Shown here: positions 55,496 through 64,000 of the stretch, piece after piece
Layout of the letters: the number at the start of each line of letters is the position of its first letter
How positions within the stretch are numbered: position 1 is the stretch's first letter
Source of the DNA: Stachybotrys elegans
Taxonomy: Eukaryota; Ascomycota; Sordariomycetes; Hypocreales; Stachybotryaceae
Assembly: GCA_020746835.1 (NCBI GenBank)
Contig: JAGPNK010000003.1
Coordinates: forward strand, 1,984,001-2,048,000
Direction of reading: 5' to 3'
Length of the DNA stretch: 64,000 bases
Position numbers and translations under genes: made by a program
Notes under the pieces: generated by a model
What the model saw: only the letters and a program-made list of their open reading frames with translations
Databases searched by the model: none
Told to the model about the DNA's origin: nothing

Positions 55496-56685
55496 TTAGT
55501 TGCCGGGGTTCTGGGCAACGAAGGCAACGCCCTTCTCAATGTTCTTCTTGAGGTCGGCGAAGCAGTCCTCGAGGAGCTTCTCCTCGACGGCGTCGACGGG
55601 GCCGACGGGGTGGATCTTCTCGACACCGTTGGGGCCGAGCTCGACCTTGCTGCTGAAGAACTCGATGCCCTGGTCCTTGTAGAGGGGAGAGTCAACGAAG
55701 GCGGGCTCGGTGACGCCCTTCTCGCCCTGAGCAGCGCGGAGGAGGGACTCAGCCATGCGGGCACCAGCCATGGCCATGGAGAGGGTGGCAGAGCCAGCAC
55801 CGTCCTTGGCCTTGACGACCTCATCACCACCGAACTGGACACGCTTGACTAGCTCGGCGTTGGAGCTCAGGTCGGGGTGGCTGCTCTGGCTGAAGAGAGG
55901 GACGATGGTGACACCGGAGTGGCCACCGACGACGGTGATGTTCTCGTCCTTGGGGTCGGTGCCCTTGATCTCGGAGACGAAGCGGCTGGCGCGGACAACG
56001 TCGAGGGTGGTGACACCGAAGAGGGTCTTGGGGTTGTAGACGCCACGGGCCTTGAAGACCTCGGCGCAGATGGGGACGGTCGAGTTGACGGGGTTGGAGA
56101 TGATGAGGAGCTTGGCCTCGGGGGCAGACTCGGCAACGGCCTTGGCGAGGTCGCGGACGATGGAGGCGTTGGTGTTGAAGAGGTCGTCACGGGTCATGCC
56201 GGGCTTACGGGGGACACCAGCGGGGATGAGGACAATCTCGGCGCCCTTGAGGCACTCGGCGAGGCCGGTGGGGGTAGGGTCATAGCCCTTGACGGTGGAC
56301 TTGGTGTTGACATGGGAGATGTCAGCAGCAACACCTATAGAGAGCCCTGGTCAGCGACAATTGATGGCGTTGTTGTGGGCAAAACCTACCGGGTCCACCA
56401 CGGATATCGTACAGGGCGAGATCGGTGACACGGGGGTTGAGCTTGAGCAGCAGGGACAGAGGCTGTCCGATACCACCAGCGGCACCGAGAACGGCGACCT
56501 TGGAGAGCTATAGAATAGGGTGTCAGATGTCATGCTTGCAGTGATTTCTTTCTTCCATCTGTCCGGCGCCAACAAAAAAGAAAAGAAAAAAATATGCCGA
56601 CGACGGAGATGGAACAGCAGAGGCGGGAACTTACGCTGCGAGCCGAGGCGGAAAAGGCCCTGCGCTGGATCATAGGAGCAAACAT
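55496..56685 (-). CDS. Malate dehydrogenase, mitochondrial
   Basis: Joined exons complement(55496..56334, 56390..56507, 56635..56685) give 335 residues; introns are 55 and 127 bp. The first exon encodes an Arg/Ser/Ala mitochondrial presequence ([17 protein letters not shown]), and the mature part begins at the Rossmann turn [13 protein letters not shown] specificity: LYDIRGG with Asp after beta-2. Substrate and catalysis: [13 protein letters not shown] (Arg, loop), [10 protein letters not shown], and the catalytic His in [10 protein letters not shown]. Length and motifs match mitochondrial MDH. It interconverts malate and oxaloacetate in the TCA cycle. Codon bias is strong, consistent with high expression. 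A peroxisomal or cytosolic copy should exist elsewhere. Confidence 0.97.
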
Positions 56686-57683
56686 CTTGACAAAGGGCTG
56701 TGCTGAACCGGGAATGTCGATATCAATTGAGGGAGAAGAAATGGAAGATTGAAGGGTTGGAAGCGAGGCTATGAGGCTGCGTTGTTTATGGATATGGCCC
56801 GGAGAGAAACAAGAAATGGAGGAAAGTCGGCTAAAGCGGATTGTTGGATATAAGAATATCAGGGGCAGGGGGTGGGCGAGGCGCTGATTGGGCGGGTTAT
56901 AGCCGTCACGTTACCGGACCTGAGCATTTCAACAAGGTGTCCAGAGAGGAGGTTGTTTTGTGGCTGGTCTAGCTTTGTTTATTTTGCTTTATTCGCAGTG
57001 TGGGAAACCAGGCCGCTCGCCCGAAGCTTTTTGCAGATTGCTTAGTCGCATATTCTTGGGCTGTTGGGAGCTCCCTCGCAAGCTTGCCAAGCTTCGTTTG
57101 TAGCTACAGGGGAGGTCATTGATGACGTTTCGCGGTCCGCCGGAAGCCGGAGCTGCCGTTGTGCTAAATGAGTTGGATGTGCTGAGCAGCTGGGCTGCAA
57201 GCAGATGGGATTTCTGATGCAATAAAAACATAATTGCGACCGTGGACCAAACATCACGCTTGGAGCGAAAGTTGTTTCCGCATGCGTGCCATCGTCACAA
57301 TTGGCGGTCAAATCATGCGTCACGTGTGGGCTTCTTACGTGTCCCATACAAATGCTGGGAATTGAATCACCGGCTAGATATTCTTATGAATATTGCCCAC
57401 TGTATAAATGAAGACAAAATGGCCATTTTTCACTATTAACGCGAGGCAGATATAAGAATCCCCGGCAGAAGCGATGACAAACCAGTCTCTGCTCAAATGA
57501 GGCAATGAGCTCAAATTTCGGCGAATGACTCAACTACAGGGTAGCCACATCAACCTCACCCCACACAGATGCGACCAGCAATTGTTTCTCATTGACACCA
57601 CGATTCTTTGTTCCTGCACAGCACATGGAAGGCGCCCATAATCGTGACCAAAATATACAACGGGGTTTCTTCGGTCATCAATC
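56686..57683. other. Divergent intergenic region (MDH / ASC-1 homologue)
   Basis: 998 bp without a supported gene; it carries the promoters of two divergent housekeeping genes. Confidence 0.35.
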
Positions 57684-59207
57684 ATGTCGTTGGCCCAGCT
57701 CTCCCAGCTGCTGCCTCTCACCGAGGAAGAGCTCCAGCAAGTCATCGATTACGCCTTGACTCTGTCCAAAGCCGACGCCGCTTCGCACTTTGGCAATCTG
57801 CTCGGCGACTCGCCGCTTGCTACGGACTTCATTACATCCTTCAACTCGCGCCGCGTAGAGCCCGTCATCGCACCCCCCTCCAAGCCAGAGGCCCCGGATG
57901 CGGTGCCGAAAGCCAGGAAAGCAGGCAAGAAGAAGAAACCCCAGATCCACGAGAAGGAGGCTCGCAAAGTGCAGGAATATGGAGGCCCCTCGGGCACGGT
58001 ATACAGCAAGAAGGACCAGGACTTCGACTACATCCCACAAAAGCCCAGCGCACCGTCTAGCAGCGCAGAGCCATCCCGGTCTTCTACACCCAAGCCTGCC
58101 TCAAAGGCTCCTCCGAAGCAGCATGCTTCCTCCACAGGATTTCTCATTTCTGATCACCCGCCTCCCAAGGCCAAGTCTCAGTCGAACCCTGTGTCACGCA
58201 AGTCCACACCAAAACCTGCAGCCACCAAGATTTCCATCGCTGGTGGTACGCCCATGACGGGCCAGTCTTCCGCCATCGCTGACCTCGACGCTGCCATACG
58301 GGCTCTGGAGCTTACGACCAACCCCACACTCGACAATACGCAGTCAAGACGGTGCAACTGCCTCGCAACCAAGCACCCTCTCCAGAGTGCGGCACCAAAC
58401 TGCCTCTCCTGCGGAAAGGTTATCTGTGCCAAGGAGGGCCTGGGCCCATGCACCTTCTGCGGAACGCCACTACTGTCGCCGGCTGAGGTTCAGTCCATGA
58501 TGAGAGAGCTAAGGGAGGAGCGTGGAAGGGAGCGCATGGCAGCTAATGCCGAGGCCAACCGGAAACCTGACGTGGCTAGAACTCCAGCGCCGTTCACGCA
58601 GCCACGAGGCAACGACAACCCGACGATAGCAGAAGCCGAGGCGAAAGCACGTCAGCACCGCGACAAGCTACTCAACTTCCAAGCGCAAAACGCCCAGCGT
58701 ACGACTGTGCGAGATGAAGCGGCAGACTTCGATGTCAGCGGGGCGATTGCCGGAACGGGCAGCATGTGGGCGAGCCCAGAGGAGCGAGCCCGTGAGCTCA
58801 AGAGACAACAGAAGTTGATGCGGGAGATGGAGTGGAATGCCAGACCCGAGTACGAGAAGCGGAAGCAGGTCGTCAGCATCGACTTGGTCGGCGGCAAGGT
58901 GGTTCGCAAGATGGTGGACGTAGAAAGACCTGCGTCGCCCGAAGAAGACCCAGCAGAGCCAAGCGGAGGCGCTCTCGTGGAAAGCAGCGGCAACAAGAGA
59001 AGCGGAGGTGCTTTCAGCGGCAACCCGCTGCTGGGCTCTTTGATCAAGCCTGTGTTTGATGCCAAGGGTAAGGGTGTGGAGCTGGAAGGGCGGAGAGAGC
59101 GGAAGAAGGGCTGGAGGCGGGTGCAAGATGACTTGGACGACAACGAGAGAGTGATCTTAGATGGAGGAGCATATGGTGGGAGGGGGGATGAACCAGAATG
59201 TGGTTGA
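57684..59207 (+). CDS. ASC-1/TRIP4-type zinc-finger protein
   Basis: Intronless CDS of 507 residues. The N terminus (MSLAQLSQLLPLTEEELQQV) has the helical repeat region of TRIP4-type proteins. A disordered Ser/Pro/Lys-rich linker leads to the C2HC5 zinc finger at ~224-265: RRCNCLATKHPL, CLSCGKVIC, and CTFCGTPLLSP, the hallmark of activating signal cointegrator 1. The C-terminal half is charged and helical (WASPEERARELKRQQKLMRE). Human TRIP4 belongs to the ASC-1 complex in ribosome quality control and transcription coactivation, and a fungal counterpart likely works in ribosome-associated quality control. Without an ASCH domain (none visible) it is the shorter fungal form. Confidence 0.9.
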   Translation: MSLAQLSQLLPLTEEELQQVIDYALTLSKADAASHFGNLLGDSPLATDFITSFNSRRVEPVIAPPSKPEAPDAVPKARKAGKKKKPQIHEKEARKVQEYGGPSGTVYSKKDQDFDYIPQKPSAPSSSAEPSRSSTPKPASKAPPKQHASSTGFLISDHPPPKAKSQSNPVSRKSTPKPAATKISIAGGTPMTGQSSAIADLDAAIRALELTTNPTLDNTQSRRCNCLATKHPLQSAAPNCLSCGKVICAKEGLGPCTFCGTPLLSPAEVQSMMRELREERGRERMAANAEANRKPDVARTPAPFTQPRGNDNPTIAEAEAKARQHRDKLLNFQAQNAQRTTVRDEAADFDVSGAIAGTGSMWASPEERARELKRQQKLMREMEWNARPEYEKRKQVVSIDLVGGKVVRKMVDVERPASPEEDPAEPSGGALVESSGNKRSGGAFSGNPLLGSLIKPVFDAKGKGVELEGRRERKKGWRRVQDDLDDNERVILDGGAYGGRGDEPECG

Positions 59208-59829
59208 GTTTCCACAATATCACGATATGGTTGATTACCTCTCTGTCCCATTATATACGGCCTGATCACAAATCATAATGTCCACATAAGATATAGCAGA
59301 ATTCTTCTTCCAGGAAACACCTGCCCATCTTTCCATCTTCTTACTTCCCATCGCTTCACCCCATCGGGCCCTCCCCCCATTGGCATTTCTCTGTTAACGG
59401 ATGAACTGAACGCATAAAGTTGGCTTTGACTTTGTCCTCCTCGGTCCAGACGAACGCGATGATGTTATCCTTAGCCAGCGGAACGATGCAGCCGAAGAGC
59501 TCTCCTATCAATCTGTGCTTTGCCCATCCGGCTACCTACAGCGGGCAAACAAAGTGAACGGGCTTCCTAACGTGAGCGCGACACACAACCAAACAGTTTG
59601 CCTTTGTCGACTCACTGTAGCTGTGTTCCACAAACATCCCGCCAGATGTCGGAACACAGCTTAGCCCCCCCAAAAACACCTGACTGCTTTCTCGTTGCCT
59701 TTGTTTTCCTCTGTGGTCGCCTTGGTGGGTCTTTAGCTCCTCCTGCTTTTCTTGTTTTCCTCTACCTCTTCCTCTTCCATCTTCTGCCTTGCTCTCCATC
59801 ACCACAGCCACAAAATCACCTTCCAACTG

Positions 59830-59916
59830 TCATCTATTGGTTTGATATCGTCAAAGATGTGTTCCTTGAAGTTACTGATATCCATCCCGTTCGGTACAGG
59901 ATCGGGAATTCCCACA
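59830..59916 (+). repeat. Diverged repeat, copy A
   Basis: Begins TCATCTATTGGTTTGATATC, matching copy B at 60179 in 22 of the first 24 bases; then TTCCTTGAAGTTACTG where copy B has CTCCTCGAAGTCACTG, differing by three C-to-T changes. Confidence 0.55.
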
Positions 59917-60178
59917 GCCGCCTTCTCCCTTCTGCCTTCTACAGTCGATCGTCCATCACAGTCTCAACTGCCACCTTCATGGTATCGGTTACCGACTACA
60001 TTCTCTTCGTCTACATTCCATCGTCCACCACAGTCTCTGAACTACCATCAATAGTCGACTGCCTCAGTTTTACGACCCTACCCTCGTACTGTTTGTAATC
60101 CTCCTTCTACTTTCTGCGTTCCCCCTTGAGCTCTGTGATACTAATGTTGGAGAAGCCTTCTGCTTTTCTTGCCAAGAG

Positions 60179-60277
60179 TCATCTATTGATTTGATACCGT
60201 CTTTACCGTCAGAGGGAGCCTCCTCGAAGTCACTGGTCTGTATCTCATTGGGGCACACGAACGGGAAATCCCACACA
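60179..60277 (+). repeat. Diverged repeat, copy B
   Basis: Begins TCATCTATTGATTTGATACC and continues into GAGGGAGCCTCCTCGAAGTC, which recurs in copy C (60717) with an extra G. Ends in GGGAAATCCCACA, like copy A's GGGAATTCCCACA. Confidence 0.55.
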
Positions 60278-60716
60278 CAAGATCTGCAAGTGCGTCGTCG
60301 TCCGCATCCTGCAGTGGGAAATTTCGATGACTTGGCCAGGTCGTGCGAAAGCACAATCCACTATGTGATAGCAGAGGAGGAAATGAGATTGAGAAAATAG
60401 AGGGTGTATTTTGGGAAACTGGAAAGGAGAAATGAATTCCTTGTACATGAGATGCCTTGTAGTTGACCGAGTATACCAGGACAAGGCTTCTGGCAGCAAC
60501 CTCGATCACATCACTCGCCAATGGCTTCATTTTCCTCTAATGAAGTCACTACGGCGGAAGAGTTTATTCGGGTTTCGCGGACGGATCTGTTTAACCTGGC
60601 TAACCCAGAGGGCCGACCCAATGCTGTTGACGCCCTGGCTTCGCCTTTTCTCAAGGACGCCCGATGCTGCCAATTACAGTATTCGAAACCATAGCCATAG
60701 AATTTTCATCCAACTA

Positions 60717-60795
60717 TCTTAGGAATTTGATATTGCCGGTATCGCCAGAGGGGGGCCTCCTCGAAGTCATTGAGCTCTATCTTATTAGGGTACGG
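60717..60795 (+). repeat. Diverged repeat, copy C
   Basis: Shares AATTTGATATTGCC and GGGCCTCCTCGAAGTCATTG with copies A and B. One frame reads EGGLLEVIELYLIRVR, which may be the original protein segment, followed by a Glu/Lys run. Confidence 0.5.
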
Positions 60796-61167
60796 GATCA
60801 AAAGGAAGAAGAAAAGGAGGAAGAAGAAAAGGAGAAAGAAGAAAAGGAGAGGGAAGAACAAAAGGAAGAAGAAGTAGAAGTTATCAGGGTTTCTGCCTAA
60901 ATTTTCTACCAGCCGTCAGCTGTTTTTCTGCCAGCTGTCAGCCTTTTTTCTACCAGGCAGTGAGACGTGCGTCAATAGCTTTTCTTGTTATTGTTTGTTT
61001 CCCTTCCTCTGCTGGCCTTGGTGGGTCTTTAAATTCCCGCCTTGTTTGATCTCTCATTCGCACTTTCTCGCCTACTTTCTCTTCCACCTTCTACCTTCAA
61101 CGTTCTACCTTGCACCTTGCGATAGATATCTCAGAGCCTTCAATTATTATCCTCAGAGATCAGCATC

Positions 61168-61758
61168 ATGGACTCGTGGCAACCACACGGGCTTATAACC
61201 CTGCCAGGCATGGAGGCGCTGTACCTCTCAGCCAAGACAGCAACTTCCGACCCTCGCGAAAATGCAGCCACCCTCTTGTTCCAATACCTGTTCCAAAAGA
61301 GATTGTTCTCAGAACGAGAGTTTTCTTGCCACTCCCAGGTATTTCCAGATGATACAGAAATAGAGCCGTGCAACCTCGGCATCAAGTACTGGACATACGA
61401 CAACACCTGGCAAACCCTATGCTTTGTGGAGGCTAGAGGGGCTAACCACCAAACCGGCACTCAAGTCACGGCATTGGAGGAGCAAGTCACAGGCTACTGC
61501 CGTCGGTTCCTTCATGCAAACCCTGATGCAAGAAGGGTCTTTGCCTGCACTATTGTGGGTGCGAGTATCCGATGTTGGTCGTTTACCAGAGGAGACGACC
61601 TTTTGGAAGGATTTTGGGGACTGGATCATGAACGGGAGCATGAACGGGAGCCGCTCGCTCATTACCTCGATGTTGGCATCGAGTCAAACAAGCAAACTCT
61701 TGTGGATGCTTTCAATTTCGTGAAGCAGAATGGAGACTACGGAGCTGCACTCTTCTAA
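61168..61758 (+). CDS. Small protein, possible restriction-endonuclease-like fold
   Basis: Intronless CDS of 196 residues from the ATG at 61168 (MDSWQPHGLITLPGMEALYL). The middle reads QTLCFVEARGANHQTGTQV, then LEEQVTGYCRRFLHANPDA, VFACTIVGASIRCWSFTRG. This resembles a group of fungal hypothetical proteins whose core (strand with Glu-x-Lys/Arg, helix with YC-x-x-(Y/F)L, strand with GTxxRxW) suggests a PD-(D/E)xK nuclease-like fold; the usual Lys is Arg here (Glu-Ala-Arg). There is no signal peptide and the C terminus is charged (EREHEREPLAHYL). Nuclease activity is inference. Its promoter flank is partly duplicated upstream at ~59700-59790, suggesting a decayed paralogue. Confidence 0.65.
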   Translation: MDSWQPHGLITLPGMEALYLSAKTATSDPRENAATLLFQYLFQKRLFSEREFSCHSQVFPDDTEIEPCNLGIKYWTYDNTWQTLCFVEARGANHQTGTQVTALEEQVTGYCRRFLHANPDARRVFACTIVGASIRCWSFTRGDDLLEGFWGLDHEREHEREPLAHYLDVGIESNKQTLVDAFNFVKQNGDYGAALF

Positions 61759-62550
61759 TGCCGACATTGGGCCGCGCCAGTAGCAAACAGTCGCAATCAC
61801 GGTTCTTTATCTTCGTCTCCGTCCCCGTCTTCGTCTCGATCTTCGTCGTCGCGGTTATGGTCGTGGTCTCCAGTATACATCTACATACGCTCCGGCTGCA
61901 CTCGAAAGTCTAGGGATACTACCAGTGGACGATGGGGAGACAACCCAATGCGCCGGGGGAGGGGGGGGGGGGGGTATAGGAGGAAGAAATGGGAAGTAGG
62001 ACAACAGAAAGTCATTTGCTTGGGAAGAAGTATTTGCTATGTCTCGTGTGGACAGGAGAAATTTTGAGGTGATCGTACAAGGAGCTAGACACCAAGGGGC
62101 TTTGTTGTGTTCATCAGATAGGTGGAACCAGTCATCTCATCTCCTACCTCATACTCGTCCTCGCATTCTGTAATTGTGAGCTCCTCACCCTGCTCGCATT
62201 CTTGTACCCGAAGCCGTTCCTCCATTACCTCATCTTCATTTCCCGACATGTTTACCAGCGCCAAACTCTCTTCCCCGAAGATAACCTGTTCGTCCAGCAC
62301 CGTTTGCCTTGGGTACTGTGGGATTTCCCGATTCCGTGCCCAATGTGATAGCTACCTGTCATTTCTAGGAGCGCCCCTCTAATAACACATATGATATCAA
62401 ATCAATAGACGACGGTTGGCAGAAAACTCATATGGCTGTGGCTGTGGCCATGGTGATGCGAAGGTTTTCGGGCGTTGAACGAGTTCCGCTAGAAGGATGA
62501 CAGTCAAGTAATAAATCCCCAGCGACCCAAGACCAAATCATCGATTCCTC
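61759..62550. other. Intergenic region with poly-G tract and an acidic ORF
   Basis: 792 bp. A G-rich run (14 G in a row after an interrupted stretch) lies at about 61955-61975. On the minus strand, ~62085-62355 is open and coding-like (see separate entry). No other gene supported. Confidence 0.4.
62085..62300 (-). other. Acidic coding-like frame, unknown
   Basis: Open minus-strand frame, extending upstream without ATG to about 62355, ending in a stop at 62085-62087. It reads LDEQVIFGEESLALVNMSG and is then very Glu-rich. It may be a last exon of the gene at 62551-64000 (using an undetected donor before the stop at 62551), a separate small gene, or a relic. No family recognised. Confidence 0.25.
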
Positions 62551-64000
62551 CTATCGCACTGTGATTGGGGGAATATAGGATGCAGAGGGGAGGGTGAGTT
62601 CCGCCTCCTCTCCGCTCCACCTATCAATGTGGTCGTACAGTGGCGCGAACCACCAAGCAAGGTCCTGGACAATAGATCAGCACTGCTCCAAGTTTACCAT
62701 AGAAAGCATACATCACTCACCGAGTTCAGGTCATCCCAGACAAATCTGCCCCGCGCCTCATAGGAGCGAGCAGCTGGTACTACCTCCACATCGCTTACGT
62801 AGTGTGTACCATAAATTCGACCTTTGGAAAATGTGAATATAATAGCTCCAAGCTGTCCCTCACAACATTGGTATAGAAGTGAGGTTGCCTTGATATTAGA
62901 CGGGTCCCATTGGCCCAGTATCTCGACGGTCCCATCGTCATGTTCCACGCGTATCCCCGTGCAACGCTGCTCCAGCTTTTGAACCCGGAGCTCTCTAAGT
63001 CGAGTAAAACGAGCTGTGGTGAGGAATGCATCATTTCCAAGGATGACGGGGAATGCAGACGGCTCATAGCGCTTCAAACCAGGCGTAGAGGACGAATGGG
63101 TTTCTTGATGACATACTGCATTTTCGTGGCAAATCGTCACACCAATAGAGCGTTGACATAGCACACCTGAAGCCGTTGGATCAACGAAGAGACCAGCTAC
63201 CTTTTCCATGGCAGTGATACCGAAATTCGACAACAAGGCAAGGGAGGAAACCCATGAAAGCCCAGGGCCGAAATACAGGGTCCGTCCACCAGAAGTTATA
63301 AGCTATGGCGATAAGCAACTCTGAGAGTAGTGATAGAGAAGATGCTTGGGGCTTACCAGTAGAGATGGACCTCTGTGTATAGGGAGTGGAATGGAACGGT
63401 GGCCCCAGGTCATAAGATAGATAGACCGAATGGCCTCTCCTCTAGGGAGATATTTAGTGATAGACACACGCTGCTCGGGAGATCCTTCGGGAGATCCAAG
63501 TGTTTTTCGAGCGTTGCCATTGAGTTGAAGACCACCGAAGCCTCCGTTACTAGAAAACACGGTGATACACTCTATATCGACACTCTGCAAATCGAGACGC
63601 TGCGCGAGTTGACATCCTGGGTTTCCTCGAATGACAGCATGTTGACACCCCACGTCAATCATGGAATGCCGAGTTGACAGAGTGTGATTAGGAGGATGGT
63701 CCCAGAATAGCTGTTTCGAATTTTCTAGCGGAGATGAGACTTGGTCTGCCACAAAGCAGATTCGCAAGAGCTTGATGCCCTGCGCAGGGTCAGTATTGCC
63801 GCGAGTCTATCGGTTCTCTTCGACTTACATCAGACATAGCCTCCAGCTGCCTAATATCTTGGCCAGTGTAGGTGGTGGTCCAACGGCGTCTGGAGGACCC
63901 AAGCCATGCAGATGCGGTGCCATCTATGAATAGAAGCCTCATGGCCACGACACCGTATACACCCAAAGACACTTGGACTGCTTTCAGAGCAACGTGACTA
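62551..64000 (-). CDS. Conserved-looking protein of unknown function (5' end outside)
   Basis: Joined exons complement(62551..62664, 62721..63302, 63357..63779, 63829..64000), with the first exon open to the window edge; ~430 residues are visible. Introns are 56, 54 and 49 bp with GTGAGT/GTAAGC/GTAAGT donors, all in phase. The N-terminal visible part has AMRLLFIDGTASAWLG and GIKLLRICFVADQ, the middle FSSNGGFGGLQLNG, the C-terminal part EILGQWDPSNIKATSLLYQ, HYVSDVEVVPAARSYEARG and WWFAPLYDHIDRW. No enzyme motif, signal peptide or membrane helix is visible. The layout (regular beta-rich segments with conserved Trp and Gly) recalls the C-terminal part of fungal F-box-associated proteins, but the F-box, if any, lies outside the window. 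Confidence 0.7.

Larger units (their letters stand above)
59208..61167. other. Region of decayed repeats without a confident gene
   Basis: 2 kb between the ASC-1 gene and the gene at 61168. It contains three diverged copies of a ~70-90-bp motif (59830-59916, 60179-60277, 60717-60795) and a duplicated pyrimidine-rich flank (59700-59790 against 60995-61100). A 52-codon frame from the ATG at 60521 (ending 60679) and a Glu/Lys-rich frame at 60664-60900 are coding-like but not joinable. Confidence 0.5.

Noticed and set aside
58652..59269. Minus-strand 205-codon ORF overlapping the ASC-1-type gene
   Set aside because: Ser/Pro/Leu-rich shadow frame; the plus-strand zinc finger is unambiguous.

Overview
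This window is nuclear DNA of a filamentous ascomycete fungus. Nearly all genes carry short introns (about 36-127 bp, mostly near 55) with GTAAGT- or GTATGT-like donors. Families such as Zn2Cys6 regulators, monocarboxylate-type MFS porters, a PTH11-like rhodopsin-domain receptor, a WSC protein and a NACHT-WD40 protein are typical of Pezizomycotina. The conserved genes (P5A ATPase, mitochondrial malate dehydrogenase, PTR2 transporter) look Sordariomycete, perhaps Hypocreales. That placement is inference; no phylogenetic search was possible. I re-read exon boundaries from splice sites and reading frame, so intron-containing coordinates below are joined models.

Layout. 1-518: 3' end of a coiled-coil gene. 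0.7-4.9 kb: MFS porter and a divergent Zn2Cys6 regulator whose 5' exon appears frameshifted. 5.9-12.7 kb: a CorA-like membrane protein followed on the same strand by a 1,485-residue RelA/SpoT-NACHT-WD40 protein, a fungal NLR with an alarmone-synthetase-like N terminus. This pair is the most unusual content. 12.7-14.4 kb: probable gene relics. 14.4-20.7 kb: epoxide hydrolase, a Zn2Cys6 regulator divergent from a second MFS porter, and a secreted HD-domain protein. 22.4-27.3 kb: a small secreted protein, a large protein with five Cys modules, and a PTH11-like receptor. 29.4-35.9 kb: DHA2 efflux porter, quinone-oxidoreductase-like dehydrogenase, SDR and bZIP/DUF3425 factor. 36.6-38.6 kb: PTR2-type peptide transporter. 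38.6-43.2 kb: a 4.6 kb stretch without a confident gene. 43.2-46.9 kb: cytochrome P450 and DHA1 MFS porter. 47.9-50.1 kb: unknown protein and WSC protein. 50.9-59.2 kb: housekeeping block of P5A ATPase (Spf1 type), mitochondrial malate dehydrogenase and an ASC-1/TRIP4-type zinc-finger protein. 59.2-61.8 kb: decayed repeats and a small protein with a possible restriction-endonuclease-like fold. 62.5-64 kb: 3' part of an unknown conserved-looking gene.

How the genes may work together. Regulator/transporter pairs sharing a promoter occur twice (0.7-4.9 and 15.5-19.7 kb), and a pump/two oxidoreductases/bZIP set occupies 29-36 kb, suggesting substrate-inducible uptake or detoxification modules. 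The CorA-like/RelA-NLR neighbourhood may be an innate-immunity or incompatibility unit in which a nucleotide-synthesising NLR acts with a membrane effector. This is a hypothesis, not shown by the sequence. The 50-59 kb block is ordinary conserved metabolism and ER function.
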